Shown here in pieces: positions 8,531 through 17,158 of a stretch of DNA of 64,000 nt. Each line of letters starts with the position of its first letter. Position 1 is the stretch's first letter. The position numbers were made by a program, and so were the translations under genes. The notes below the pieces were generated by a model. The model worked only from the letters and a program-made list of their open reading frames with translations, had not been told where the DNA came from and searched no databases. The DNA lies in NCBI RefSeq assembly GCF_004358675.1, contig NZ_SMZO01000020.1, positions 1 through 64,000 of the forward strand, read 5' to 3'. Source of the stretch: Meridianimarinicoccus aquatilis. Lineage in GTDB: Bacteria > Pseudomonadota > Alphaproteobacteria > Rhodobacterales > Rhodobacteraceae.

Positions 8531-9938
8531 AGAATGCTTCCGGAAGATAGAACACGATCTGCGGGAACACGTACATCAGGACCATGGCGACGATCACGCA
8601 GAACAGGAAGGGCATACACCCGGCGAAGATCTGCGTCAGCTTTACCTCTGGGGGCGCGATGCCCTTTAGATAATAGGCTGACATGGCCATAGGCGGCGTC
8701 AGGAAGCTGGTCTGCAGGTTCAGCGCGACAAGCACACCGAAAAACAGCGGATCAATTTCGAAGAACACCAGCAACGGCAAGAAGATCGGCACGAAGATGA
8801 TGATGATCTCGGACCATTCCAGCGGCCAGCCCAGCAAGAAGATGATGAGCTGTGCCATGATCAGGAACTGGATTGGCGTCAGGTCCATGCTTTGCACGAA
8901 CTCCGAAATAACGTGTTCACCGCCCAGATATGAAAACACCGCCGAGAAGGTGTAGGAGCCAACGAACAGCCAGCAGACCATCGCGGTGGTGCGTAGCGTG
9001 AGATACACGCTTTCACGCAGGCGTTGCCACGTCATGGCGCGATAGATGAAGGCAAGCAGGATGCCGCCAAGTGCACCGATGGATGCGGCTTCGGTAGGGG
9101 TAGCAAGACCGAACAAAATAGAGCCAAGCACCGCGAAGATCAGGAAGGCGAGTGGAACAAAGGATGTCGCGATCATGATGAGCAGTTTGCCCATTGGAAC
9201 ATCGGGGACTTCGTCGTTGGTGGGGCGCGGCGCGACCGATGGCTGAATGATCGATCGGCCAACGACATACACCAGATAAAGACCCACAAGCGTCAGACCC
9301 GGCAATAGCGCCCCGGCGTACAGCCGCACGATGGACACGTTTGAGGCAGCCGCATAGACGATCAGCATGATCGACGGGGGGATCAGAATACCGAGGGTTC
9401 CGCCGGCGCAGATGATGCCGCTGGCAAACGATTTATCATAGCGCGCCTTGAGCATAGCGGGCAGGGCGAGAAGGCCCATCAAGGTCACAACGGCGCCAAC
9501 GATGCCGGTTGCAGTCGCGAACAGTGCGCAGGTGATCAGGGCGGCCACGCCCATCGATCCTGGCACGTTCTTTGAAGCAATGTTGAGGGTGGTGAACAGA
9601 CGATCCACAATGTTCGACCGTTCCACGATATAGCCCATGAACAGGAACAGTGGCACGGCTGTCAGAACTTCGTTCGACATGACCGTGTAGGTTTGGTTCA
9701 CGAACAAATCGAATATTCGGTTGTTCAAGAAGCCGTCTAAATAGGCTGTCGTACTTTCCCACCACCCCGCGTCCTCATCGAGACGGAAATAGTCGCGCCA
9801 CATACGACGTTCTTCGAAATAGGCGTAGTAGCCAAAGCCGATGCCCATGGCCATCAAGGTGAACGCGATCGGAAATCCCAGAAACACGAAGACGATGAAC
9901 AGCCCAAGCATCATAAGGGCGATTTGGGGATCGGTCAT
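8520..9938 (-). CDS. TRAP transporter large permease (DctM type)
   Basis: A 472-residue polytopic membrane protein, the ion-coupled permease of a tripartite ATP-independent periplasmic transporter. It has about 12 hydrophobic segments and the DctM motifs GFPIAFTLM and GILIPPSIMLIVYAA. An insertion after the first helices (FEERRMWRDYFRLDEDAG and onward) is typical of the larger mannitol/chloroaromatic (FcbT/TakP-like) subgroup. The internal ATG at 9938 overlaps the dctQ-type stop by 4 bp; the longer arginine-rich upstream extension is a reading-frame artefact. It works with the neighbouring Q and P subunits. Confidence 0.94.
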   Translation of the reverse strand: MTDPQIALMMLGLFIVFVFLGFPIAFTLMAMGIGFGYYAYFEERRMWRDYFRLDEDAGWWESTTAYLDGFLNNRIFDLFVNQTYTVMSNEVLTAVPLFLFMGYIVERSNIVDRLFTTLNIASKNVPGSMGVAALITCALFATATGIVGAVVTLMGLLALPAMLKARYDKSFASGIICAGGTLGILIPPSIMLIVYAAASNVSIVRLYAGALLPGLTLVGLYLVYVVGRSIIQPSVAPRPTNDEVPDVPMGKLLIMIATSFVPLAFLIFAVLGSILFGLATPTEAASIGALGGILLAFIYRAMTWQRLRESVYLTLRTTAMVCWLFVGSYTFSAVFSYLGGEHVISEFVQSMDLTPIQFLIMAQLIIFLLGWPLEWSEIIIIFVPIFLPLLVFFEIDPLFFGVLVALNLQTSFLTPPMAMSAYYLKGIAPPEVKLTQIFAGCMPFLFCVIVAMVLMYVFPQIVFYLPEAFYGS

Positions 9939-10519
9939 GGATGCGCGTCCTTTTCGGCCTTGGCGGCCTGTTGCATAAGCAGGTCTTCGGTTTCGAAGAC
10001 GTCTTCGTCGGCGGCGATCCATTCATTGGTGCGGATTGCAATAATGCAGCGGAAAACCTGCGCAACGCCTTGGATGAACAACAAGATACCGGCTGCCACG
10101 ATCACGGTTTTGAACTGGTAGATCGGGATGCCCGCCGGGCTGTTTACCGAAACTTCGCCGTAACCCCATGACCGTGCAGCATATTTCCAGCCTGCCATGA
10201 TCAAGGCGGTGACGCCGGGAAAGAAGAAGATAATGTAGAGAACAAGATCAACTTTAGCCTGATTTCTGGGCTGCCAAAGGCGGTAGAGGAAGTCGCCGCG
10301 TACATGCCCGCCGCGCGACAGCGTGTAAGCCCCGCCCATCATGAACAGAGATCCGTACATGATGAAGGACACATCAAGCGCCCAGGATGTCGGACTGTTC
10401 AGAACATAGCGCACGAAAACTTCGTAGCCGGTGCCTGCAGCCATAAAGATGATGAGCCAAGCGAACGCCTTTCCGAACCACGCGGATAAGCTGTCAGCAA
10501 ACCGTATATAACCGATCAC
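9935..10519 (-). CDS. TRAP transporter small permease (DctQ type)
   Basis: A 194-residue four-helix membrane protein forming the small subunit of the TRAP transporter. I prefer the GTG start at 10519 because a CCGGAGA ribosome site lies about 8 nt upstream. A longer form from TTG 10573 would have to translate a perfect 9-bp hairpin. The hydrophobic segments and the GYEVFVRYVLNSPTSWALD segment match the DctQ family. The C-terminal tail is acidic and cytoplasmic. It overlaps the large-permease gene by 4 bp (ATGA). Confidence 0.9.
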   Translation of the reverse strand: MIGYIRFADSLSAWFGKAFAWLIIFMAAGTGYEVFVRYVLNSPTSWALDVSFIMYGSLFMMGGAYTLSRGGHVRGDFLYRLWQPRNQAKVDLVLYIIFFFPGVTALIMAGWKYAARSWGYGEVSVNSPAGIPIYQFKTVIVAAGILLFIQGVAQVFRCIIAIRTNEWIAADEDVFETEDLLMQQAAKAEKDAHP

Positions 10520-10545
10520 GGGGATGTCTCCGGATGTAAGGGAAA

Positions 10546-10568
10546 CCCCGGCGGTGAAGCCGCCGGGG
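10546..10568 (-). promoter_or_regulatory. Intercistronic hairpin between TRAP P and Q genes
   Basis: A perfect 9-bp stem (CCCCGGCGG 10546-10554, CCGCCGGGG 10560-10568) with a 5-nt loop, 28 nt after the binding-protein stop and before the permease start. There is no proper T-run. Such hairpins often raise the ratio of binding protein to permease mRNA by stabilising the upstream transcript or attenuating read-through. Confidence 0.65.
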
Positions 10569-10596
10569 TGCAAATGTCTTTACGACAAGGCTAGGC

Positions 10597-11721
10597 TCAC
10601 ATTTTGAGTTTGCCGGGGAAGTAGTGGTTGTACGCCAAGGCGTAATCTGGTGCGTTCATCAGTTCGTAGAACGTCACCTGCTCAACCCAGGCACGCTGGC
10701 TGTCGAGACATTTCTTCATGAACGGATCTGCTTCCAGATCGGGAATCAGCTTGTCCCAAGCTGCGATTTGAGCATCGAGAATGTCTTTCGACGTCCGGTG
10801 TACGGTCACGCCGGCTTCTTCCTGAAGCCACTTGAGGTCTGCGGAATAGCGGCGCATCGCCTTTGCGGTGTTCGCTGTCGACACAGCTTCGACCGAGTGG
10901 ATCATGATGGCGCGCAGATCTGGGTCCAGCTCTTCCATGAAGAATTTGGAGAACAGGAATTCAAAGCTTTCCGACGCCTGGTGATAGGACGACAGGTAGT
11001 AGTTCTTGGCCACGTCCTGTGCGCCGAAGTCTTTGTCGGACGACGGGTTGTTGAATTCGAACGCATCGATGACGCCGCGTTCCATCGCAGGCACGATTTC
11101 GCCGCCGGGAAGCTGTGCGACCGACATGCCCATGGACTGCAGAAGGTCTGCCGCAAGGCCAACTGTCCGGTATTTGAAACCGTCCAGGTCAGCGGCAGTG
11201 TTCACTTCTTCTTTGAACCAACCGAAGGGCTGTGCAAACATTGGGAAGCCAAGGTAGCCTTCGACGTCGAGGCCCATGATGTCCTGCGTAAGTTCGTCAT
11301 AAAGCTCCTTGCCGCCGCCTTCATAGAACCAGCTGAGCATGGTTGTTGCAGAGCCGCCGAAAACCGGGCCGGTGCCGAAGAGTGACGCTGCTTTGTTCTT
11401 GCCGTACCAATACACAGGCACAGAGTGAGCGGCGTCGAGAACGCCGTCATTCACAGCATCAAGCACTTGGAATGCCGCAACGACTGCGCCCGCTGGCAGC
11501 AGATCAACCTTAAGCCGTCCGCCCGACATTGCTTCGACGCGGTCAGCATAGTCTTTGGCAAAATCTTGCCAGATGTTGGATGCCGACCAAGAGGTCTGCA
11601 TCTTAACGATCTGCGGTGCCTGCGCCAGTACGGCCGGAGCCGCGAGTGCGCCGACGGACGCGCCGCCCGCAAGTGCGCTTTTGCGCAGGAACGAGCGCCG
11701 ATTGATGGATTTGGTTGTCAT
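10597..11721 (-). CDS. TRAP transporter substrate-binding protein (DctP/TakP-like)
   Basis: A 374-residue periplasmic solute receptor that captures an organic acid and delivers it to the QM permease. The N terminus carries a twin-arginine signal (NRRSFLRK, residues 8-15) followed by a hydrophobic stretch and an AxA cleavage site near residue 33, so it is exported folded by Tat. The QPFGWFKEEV and FKYRTVGLAADLLQSMG segments resemble the dimeric alpha-keto-acid receptor TakP subgroup. It is the first gene of the operon, with a GGGAGGAAG ribosome site before its ATG. The ligand is probably a carboxylate. Confidence 0.92.
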   Translation of the reverse strand: MTTKSINRRSFLRKSALAGGASVGALAAPAVLAQAPQIVKMQTSWSASNIWQDFAKDYADRVEAMSGGRLKVDLLPAGAVVAAFQVLDAVNDGVLDAAHSVPVYWYGKNKAASLFGTGPVFGGSATTMLSWFYEGGGKELYDELTQDIMGLDVEGYLGFPMFAQPFGWFKEEVNTAADLDGFKYRTVGLAADLLQSMGMSVAQLPGGEIVPAMERGVIDAFEFNNPSSDKDFGAQDVAKNYYLSSYHQASESFEFLFSKFFMEELDPDLRAIMIHSVEAVSTANTAKAMRRYSADLKWLQEEAGVTVHRTSKDILDAQIAAWDKLIPDLEADPFMKKCLDSQRAWVEQVTFYELMNAPDYALAYNHYFPGKLKM

Positions 11722-12169
11722 TTTCTTCCTCCCTGAAGACGTGTCCGGTATTTTCCGTCACGTTGCACGGCTTGTCAGAGCGCCGCGATAAATAGTTTAG
11801 CGCCTCCACGCCTGCGAGAATTGGTAACACGATCTATCCAAAATACAAGCCGCGCTGGCGCTATTGTATACAAAGTTTTGCATCTTGCGCTGCCATGGCC
11901 CTCTGGTTGTATTTTAGATGTGCCCCCCTTCCGACGGCGCGGTCCGCATACAGCGCCTGACTTCATGATAGCCGGGAACTGCTGCGTTTCAATTGTTACC
12001 TTCTTCAATGCATGAGCAAGATCGGCGCCCAATTGTTTGGGCAGATGGGCGCATATCTCGGGTGTGTTGCGCCGCGCTCTTGGTGCCGCAGATTTGCGCG
12101 CCTCATTGCAAACCGTGGCGGCTTTGCTATGAGGCGCGGGATCAACGCGTCGAAGTTCGGAGTGCAGCC
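11722..12169. other. 448-bp intergenic region between the TRAP operon and lysA
   Basis: Divergent promoter region. It holds the TTGTAT-type sites described separately at 11840-11915 and no convincing gene. Apparent open frames (for example from 12012 on the plus strand or extending upstream of lysA) lack recognisable composition or domains. Confidence 0.6.
11840..11915. promoter_or_regulatory. Cluster of TTGTAT-type operator-like sites upstream of the TRAP operon
   Basis: A central perfect palindrome TTGTATACAA (11864-11873) is flanked by AAAATACAA (11840-11848) and its exact inverted copy TTGTATTTT (11907-11915). TTGTATACAA resembles the operators of FadR/FCD-type GntR regulators, which often control TRAP-linked catabolic operons in this group. 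No gntR gene lies in the window, so the regulator would be elsewhere. Confidence 0.45.
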
Positions 12170-13450
12170 ATGGACCATTTTCTATACCGCAACGGCGTGC
12201 TGCATGCTGAGGACGTGCCGTTGGCCGAGATTGCAGCTCAGGTGGGCACCCCGTTCTATTGCTATTCGGCGGCCACGTTGCTGCGCCACTATCGTCTGTT
12301 CGACGAAGCGCTGGACGGGATGGATCATCTTGTGTGCTTTGCAATGAAGTCGAATTCCAATCAGGCCATCTTGCGCCTGTTGGGCGATGCGGGCGCGGGC
12401 ATGGATGTGGTGTCCGGCGGCGAATATGCGCGGGCGCGTGCTGCTGGCATTCCGGGCGAACGGATCGTGTTTTCCGGCGTCGGCAAGACCCGGCTTGAGA
12501 TGCGCACCGCGTTGGAAGGCGGGATTCGTCAGTTCAACGTCGAATCAGAGCCAGAGCTTGAACGCTTGTCCGAAGTTGCCAGCAGTCTTGGCCTGACAGC
12601 GCCGATCACCTTGCGGGTCAACCCCGATGTGGACGCCAAGACCCACGCGAAAATTGCAACGGGCAAATCCGAGAATAAATTCGGCATTCCGATTGCACGT
12701 GCGCGCGAGGTGTATGCCTTGGCTGGGCGCCTGCCGGGGATCGATGTGATTGGGATCGACGTGCATATCGGCAGCCAACTGACAGATTTGGAACCTTTCG
12801 AAGCCGCGTATCGGAAGGTGGCTGAGTTGACCCGCGTCCTGCGCGAAGATGGGCACAACATTCGCCGCCTCGATCTGGGGGGTGGACTTGGGATTCCTTA
12901 CACGCGGTCGAACGAAGCTCCGCCATTGCCACGTGAATACGGCGCGCTGATTCAGCGGACGGTTGGCGATCTGGGGTGTGAGATCGAGATTGAGCCGGGC
13001 CGTTTGATTTCCGGCAATGCCGGGGTGTTGGTGTCAGAGGTGGTGTATCTGAAATCGGGCGAGGGGCGTGAATTTCTGATCCTGGATGCCGCCATGAATG
13101 ATTTGGTGCGTCCGTCGATGTACGATGCGCACCATGACATTGTCCCGCTGGTGGAGCCTGAACCCGGCGCGGCACAGCGCCCCTTTGATGTGGTCGGGCC
13201 GGTCTGCGAGACGGGCGACACCTTTGCGCGGGGGCGCGACATGGCCGCCCTTGGTGAGGGGGATCTAGTCGCCTTTCGCTCCGCCGGAGCGTACGGGGCT
13301 GTTATGGCCTCCGAGTATAACTCGCGCCCGCTGGTGCCTGAAGTGCTTGTGCAGGGGGATCAGTGGGCAGTGATCCGGCCCCGGCCCAGCATCGAAGAGA
13401 TGATCGCGCGGGATACGGTGCCGGATTGGCTGGGCGCTGAACTGGACTAG
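12170..13450 (+). CDS. lysA: Diaminopimelate decarboxylase
   Basis: Catalyses the last step of lysine synthesis, decarboxylating meso-diaminopimelate to L-lysine with PLP. The 426-residue protein has the fold-III decarboxylase layout: PLP Lys60 in CFAMKSNSNQ, the IDVHIGSQL motif, the glycine-rich LGGGLGIPY phosphate loop, the EPGR motif and the catalytic PVCETGDTF motif contributed across the dimer. I chose the ATG at 12170 because family similarity begins there. It is followed by the TIGR02302 gene, a neighbour pair usual in Rhodobacterales; the argH-lptM genes often seen upstream are absent here. Confidence 0.96.
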   Translation: MDHFLYRNGVLHAEDVPLAEIAAQVGTPFYCYSAATLLRHYRLFDEALDGMDHLVCFAMKSNSNQAILRLLGDAGAGMDVVSGGEYARARAAGIPGERIVFSGVGKTRLEMRTALEGGIRQFNVESEPELERLSEVASSLGLTAPITLRVNPDVDAKTHAKIATGKSENKFGIPIARAREVYALAGRLPGIDVIGIDVHIGSQLTDLEPFEAAYRKVAELTRVLREDGHNIRRLDLGGGLGIPYTRSNEAPPLPREYGALIQRTVGDLGCEIEIEPGRLISGNAGVLVSEVVYLKSGEGREFLILDAAMNDLVRPSMYDAHHDIVPLVEPEPGAAQRPFDVVGPVCETGDTFARGRDMAALGEGDLVAFRSAGAYGAVMASEYNSRPLVPEVLVQGDQWAVIRPRPSIEEMIARDTVPDWLGAELD

Positions 13451-13610
13451 GGCTCTGCCGCTCGGTGCCTGCATTCTTGGCAAAGCATCGGAAAACCACC
13501 GCTTGAATGGCCGGTGTTGCGCATTGTGAACACGCCCCCCCTTTGACGTTGCCGCTTTGCGAGATACCATCACAGGGCGATCTATTCCGGTCGCACTGTC
13601 GGAGTCTTGC

Positions 13611-16187
13611 ATGCCAGACCCTTCGAGACGTCCATTTGACCCGATCCGCCGTGTTCGCGGACCGCTATTATTGACTCGGATCGGCATTGGCGCCGAAAAC
13701 CTGACGCGTGCATTTTGGCCGTTTTGGGCAATCTTGTTACTGTCGCTGGCCGCCGTGCTGCTACGGCTGCCAACGCTCTTGCCGCTAGAAATGTTCTGGG
13801 CGTCCGTCTTGGCATGTACCGGCGGGCTGCTTTGGAGCCTGTGGCGCGGTGTGCGACTGTTCCGCTGGCCGACCGCTGCGGATGCCGAGCAGCGGCTTGA
13901 TTCCACGATTGAGGGCAGGCCACTCAGCGCATTGGCCGACAGGCAAGCCATCGGTGCCGGGGATCCTGCATCGGAAATGGTGTGGAAGGCGCATATTCGC
14001 CGCATGACGCTTCGATTGGCCGAAGCGCGCCCGGTGCACCCCGATTTGCGGCTCTCGCGCTTTGACAGATTTGGTTTGCGCTATGTGGCGCTGACCTTGT
14101 TCGTCGTCGCAGCCTTGTTCGGCTCGTTTTGGCGGTTGGACACGGCCATGCCGACAACGGTGACCGGCTCTGTTCCAGTCGCTGTTGGGCCAAGCTGGGA
14201 AGGGTGGATTGAACCGCCTGCCTATACTGGCCAACCCAGTCTCTACCTTGCCGATATTCCGCCCGGCCCGCTGACCGTGCCGGCAGGCAGCCGTGTTGAT
14301 CTGCGTCTTTATGGGGAAGTGGGGGCCTTGACCGTCGCCGAAACGGTCTCGAGCCGGACCGGGGAAGTGGACAGTGCTGCTGAACCTGTCCACAGTTTCG
14401 AGATCGCAAAACCCGGCACATTGGAAATTATGGGGCCGAATGGGGCGGCGTGGGACATTGAGCTTGCGCTTGATACCCCGCCGCAAATTGCGCCAGAGGG
14501 CGAAGTGCAGCGCACCGCATCGGGCGAGATGACTCAACCCTTCTCGGCGCAGGATGATTTCGGCGTTGTGAACGCGCGGGCCACCATTCGTCTTGATCTG
14601 GAAGCCGTGCCGCGCCGCTTTGGGCTGGTTGCTGAGCCTGATCCGCGCGATCCGATAGAGTTGGAGCTGCCGCTGCCTATTACCGGGGTGCGCACGGCCT
14701 TTACCGAAGCGTTGGTCGAGGACTTTTCAAAGCACCCTTTTGCGAATTTACCTGTGACCATTGTATTCGAGGCTGAGGATGCGGCGGGACAGATTGGTCA
14801 GGCCGAGGCGCTGAGCCTGAATGCATTACCGGGGCGTCGGTTCTTTGACCCGCTCGCCAAATCCATCATCGAGCAACGCCGTGACTTGTTGTGGGCGCGC
14901 GTGAATGGTCCGCGGGTGGCCCGGCTTTTACGAGCTGTGTCGAACCGGCCCGAAGAGATTTTCACGGTCGAGTCGGACTATTTGCGCACCCGCTTCATCG
15001 TGCGCCAGCTTGAGGCATTTGGCGCTGAAGGGCCGGGCGATGAGGACCGCGCTGAAATCGCCGAAGCCATGTGGGAGCTTGCCCTCAGGATCGAAGAAGG
15101 CGACTTGTCCGATGCGATGGCTCGCCTGCGCCGCGCGCAGGAGCGCCTGTCCGAAGCCATGAAAGACGGCGCCACCGACGAGGAAATCGCCGAGTTGATG
15201 CAAGAACTTCGCGAGGCGATGGCGGATGTGATGCGCCAGATGGCCGAGCAGATGCAAAATCAGAATATGCCGCAGCAGGACATGGCCGACATGCAAGAGC
15301 TGTCAGGGCAGGATCTGGAAGATTTGTTGCAGCAATTGCAGGAGTTGATGGAACAGGGCCGCATGGACGAGGCGCAGGCGCTTCTGGATCAACTCGCGCA
15401 GATGATGCAAAATATGCAGATGGCTCAGGGCGGGCAACAAGGGCAGTCCAGTCCGGGCCAACAGGCGCTTCAGGGGCTGCAGGAAACCCTGCGCGATCAA
15501 CAGGATTTGTCCGACGAATCGTTTCAGGGTATGCAGGGTCAACAAGGCCAGCAGGGCCAGCAGGGGCAACAAGGTCAAGGTGGTCAGCAAGGGCAGGGCC
15601 AACAGGGGCAAGGCCAGCAAGGGCAAGGGCAGGGCCAACAGGGGCAAGGCCAGGGCCAACAAGGACAGGGCCAACAGCCGGGCCAAAGCCTGAGCGATCA
15701 GCTTGCCGATCGTCAGCGCGCTTTGAGCAACGAATTGGAACGCCAGCGCGACGGTTTGCCGGGCATCGGCCCCGGATCAGACGAGGCGCGCCGTTCCCTT
15801 GACGAGGCTGGGCGCGCAATGGACAACGCGGAAGATGCGCTGCGCAGCGATGATCTTGCCGGTGCCATGGAAAGTCAGGCCGAGGCGATGGATCGTCTTC
15901 GGGATGGCATCCAGAGCCTTGGCGAAGAACTGGCGGAAAATCAGCAGCAAGGTCAGGGTCAGCAAGGGCAGTCCGCCGGGACCGGTGGGCAAAACGGTCG
16001 CCGTGATCCGTTGGGCCGCGATCAGGGCGGTGAAGGTCGGCTGGGAACCCGCGATAACATTCTTCAGAATGAAGACGTGTATCGCCGCGCCCAAGACTTG
16101 CTGGAGGAACTGCGCCGCAGATCTGGCGAGCAGGCGCGCCCGGAAGAAGAGCTGGATTATCTGCGCCGTCTGCTCGACCGCTTTTAG
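13611..16187 (+). CDS. TIGR02302/DUF4175 family membrane protein
   Basis: An 858-residue protein of a family confined to alphaproteobacteria with no established function. Two transmembrane helices lie near the N terminus (about residues 36-85) and a third near 160-180, followed by a long periplasmic or cytoplasmic part. From about residue 500 it is helical and acidic with Met/Gln-rich stretches. Residues about 640-690 are an almost pure Gln-Gly repeat, encoded by the imperfect tandem DNA at 15535-15690. The start at 13611 follows a CGGAG site and removes a non-homologous extension. It follows lysA with a 160-bp gap. Confidence 0.88.
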   Translation: MPDPSRRPFDPIRRVRGPLLLTRIGIGAENLTRAFWPFWAILLLSLAAVLLRLPTLLPLEMFWASVLACTGGLLWSLWRGVRLFRWPTAADAEQRLDSTIEGRPLSALADRQAIGAGDPASEMVWKAHIRRMTLRLAEARPVHPDLRLSRFDRFGLRYVALTLFVVAALFGSFWRLDTAMPTTVTGSVPVAVGPSWEGWIEPPAYTGQPSLYLADIPPGPLTVPAGSRVDLRLYGEVGALTVAETVSSRTGEVDSAAEPVHSFEIAKPGTLEIMGPNGAAWDIELALDTPPQIAPEGEVQRTASGEMTQPFSAQDDFGVVNARATIRLDLEAVPRRFGLVAEPDPRDPIELELPLPITGVRTAFTEALVEDFSKHPFANLPVTIVFEAEDAAGQIGQAEALSLNALPGRRFFDPLAKSIIEQRRDLLWARVNGPRVARLLRAVSNRPEEIFTVESDYLRTRFIVRQLEAFGAEGPGDEDRAEIAEAMWELALRIEEGDLSDAMARLRRAQERLSEAMKDGATDEEIAELMQELREAMADVMRQMAEQMQNQNMPQQDMADMQELSGQDLEDLLQQLQELMEQGRMDEAQALLDQLAQMMQNMQMAQGGQQGQSSPGQQALQGLQETLRDQQDLSDESFQGMQGQQGQQGQQGQQGQGGQQGQGQQGQGQQGQGQGQQGQGQGQQGQGQQPGQSLSDQLADRQRALSNELERQRDGLPGIGPGSDEARRSLDEAGRAMDNAEDALRSDDLAGAMESQAEAMDRLRDGIQSLGEELAENQQQGQGQQGQSAGTGGQNGRRDPLGRDQGGEGRLGTRDNILQNEDVYRRAQDLLEELRRRSGEQARPEEELDYLRRLLDRF
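15535..15690 (+). repeat. Tandem Gln-Gly coding repeat inside the TIGR02302 gene
   Basis: About 150 bp made of repeated CAGGGCCAA/CAAGGG(C)CAG units encoding runs of QQG and QGQ. Such slippage-prone DNA can vary in copy number in frame. Confidence 0.85.
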
Positions 16188-16193
16188 AACGGC

Positions 16194-17006
16194 CTAGGCT
16201 TCTGTGTCGGGCAAGACACTGCGCATGAAATCGACCAGAAATGTCTGCACGCGATCCCCTTGCGCCAGGATGTCGGCCGCAAACGGGAAGCGAGCTTGGC
16301 CGTTTAAGTCGGCGGCCAAGAGATAGAGAGCCAGAGCAGCGCAGCACAGACCGGCGGTGCCGACAAAGCCCAACCGAAAGCCGCGCTGCCGACGTTTCTC
16401 TGCGACCAAGGCCAGTTCTGCCGGGTGCGTGACCACCGGAAGATCGCGCCCCGGTTTGCTTGGGTGCCACTCAGGTCGCGGAAGCGCATCCAGAAAAGGG
16501 GGCTGCGGGTCGCGTTGAGAGGCGCGTGGGTCTTCCACCAAGCCGTCATCACCGCTTGGGGTTGGTGCGTCCGACGATGGGTTCAGCCGTTCGGCGGCGG
16601 CAAGTCGCGCAAGGCGCCCGCGCGCACCGGTGTCTTGCGGGTGAGAGGACGTCTGCGCTTCGTCGCCCGGCGGTGTTCTTTTGGCCTGTCTGGCGCGCAC
16701 TTCGACGTCTGCTTCTTCGCGCAGGATATCAAGGACGGCCGGGTCTATCTTGCGTCGGGGCAGGTCGTCAGAGGCCTGCGCCTGTGGGGCCTGCTCTTGG
16801 GGGGGATCGGGCAACGGCTGTGCCATTGCGGACCGATCAGGCTTGACAGTTGCCTTGGCGGTCGGCGCCTTTGACTGCGCGCTTGGACTGCGCAACAGGA
16901 ACCACGCCGTCCCGCAGGATGAACACTGTACGTCGCGGCCCGGATCGCGCACCGCCCGGTCGGGAATTTCATAGGCGGTCCCGCATTCGGGGCATTCGAT
17001 CCGCAT
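16194..17006 (-). CDS. Zinc-ribbon (MJ0042-type) membrane protein
   Basis: A 270-residue protein starting with a zinc ribbon: Cys5, Cys8, Cys28 and Cys31 in the CPECGT...CSSCGTAW pattern of the MJ0042/zinc_ribbon_5 family. A long disordered, Pro/Asp-rich linker follows, then one transmembrane helix at about 213-234 and a 36-residue tail. I start it at the ATG at 17006, where the ribbon begins, because the extended form is arginine-rich and unlike the family. It is convergent with TIGR02302 (6-bp gap) and divergent from plsC. The function of this family is not known. Confidence 0.85.
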   Translation of the reverse strand: MRIECPECGTAYEIPDRAVRDPGRDVQCSSCGTAWFLLRSPSAQSKAPTAKATVKPDRSAMAQPLPDPPQEQAPQAQASDDLPRRKIDPAVLDILREEADVEVRARQAKRTPPGDEAQTSSHPQDTGARGRLARLAAAERLNPSSDAPTPSGDDGLVEDPRASQRDPQPPFLDALPRPEWHPSKPGRDLPVVTHPAELALVAEKRRQRGFRLGFVGTAGLCCAALALYLLAADLNGQARFPFAADILAQGDRVQTFLVDFMRSVLPDTEA

Positions 17007-17158
17007 GCCTGCCAGTCCTTGCCTGTTGTTACCGCGCCAGCCTATCAGCCCGCGCTGGCGGCGCAAAGCCGCCCTGCGCTTGAACCGAGAGGTCCGCTCA
17101 GGCACAAGCGTTGCATCCATGGTGCGCAACACGCGCTGCAATCAAAGGCCAAACCTGT

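Noticed and set aside
10519-10573. TTG start for the small permease at 10573
   Set aside because: It would translate a perfect hairpin and lacks a ribosome site; the GTG at 10519 has one.
12012-12347. A possible 111-residue protein upstream of and overlapping lysA
   Set aside because: It runs out of frame through the lysA start, has no recognisable feature, and its second half is a shifted reading of lysA.
15085-16470. A 461-codon minus-strand frame opposite the TIGR02302 gene
   Set aside because: Its composition mirrors the Gln-Gly repeat of the real gene, and it runs past the end of that gene into the next one.
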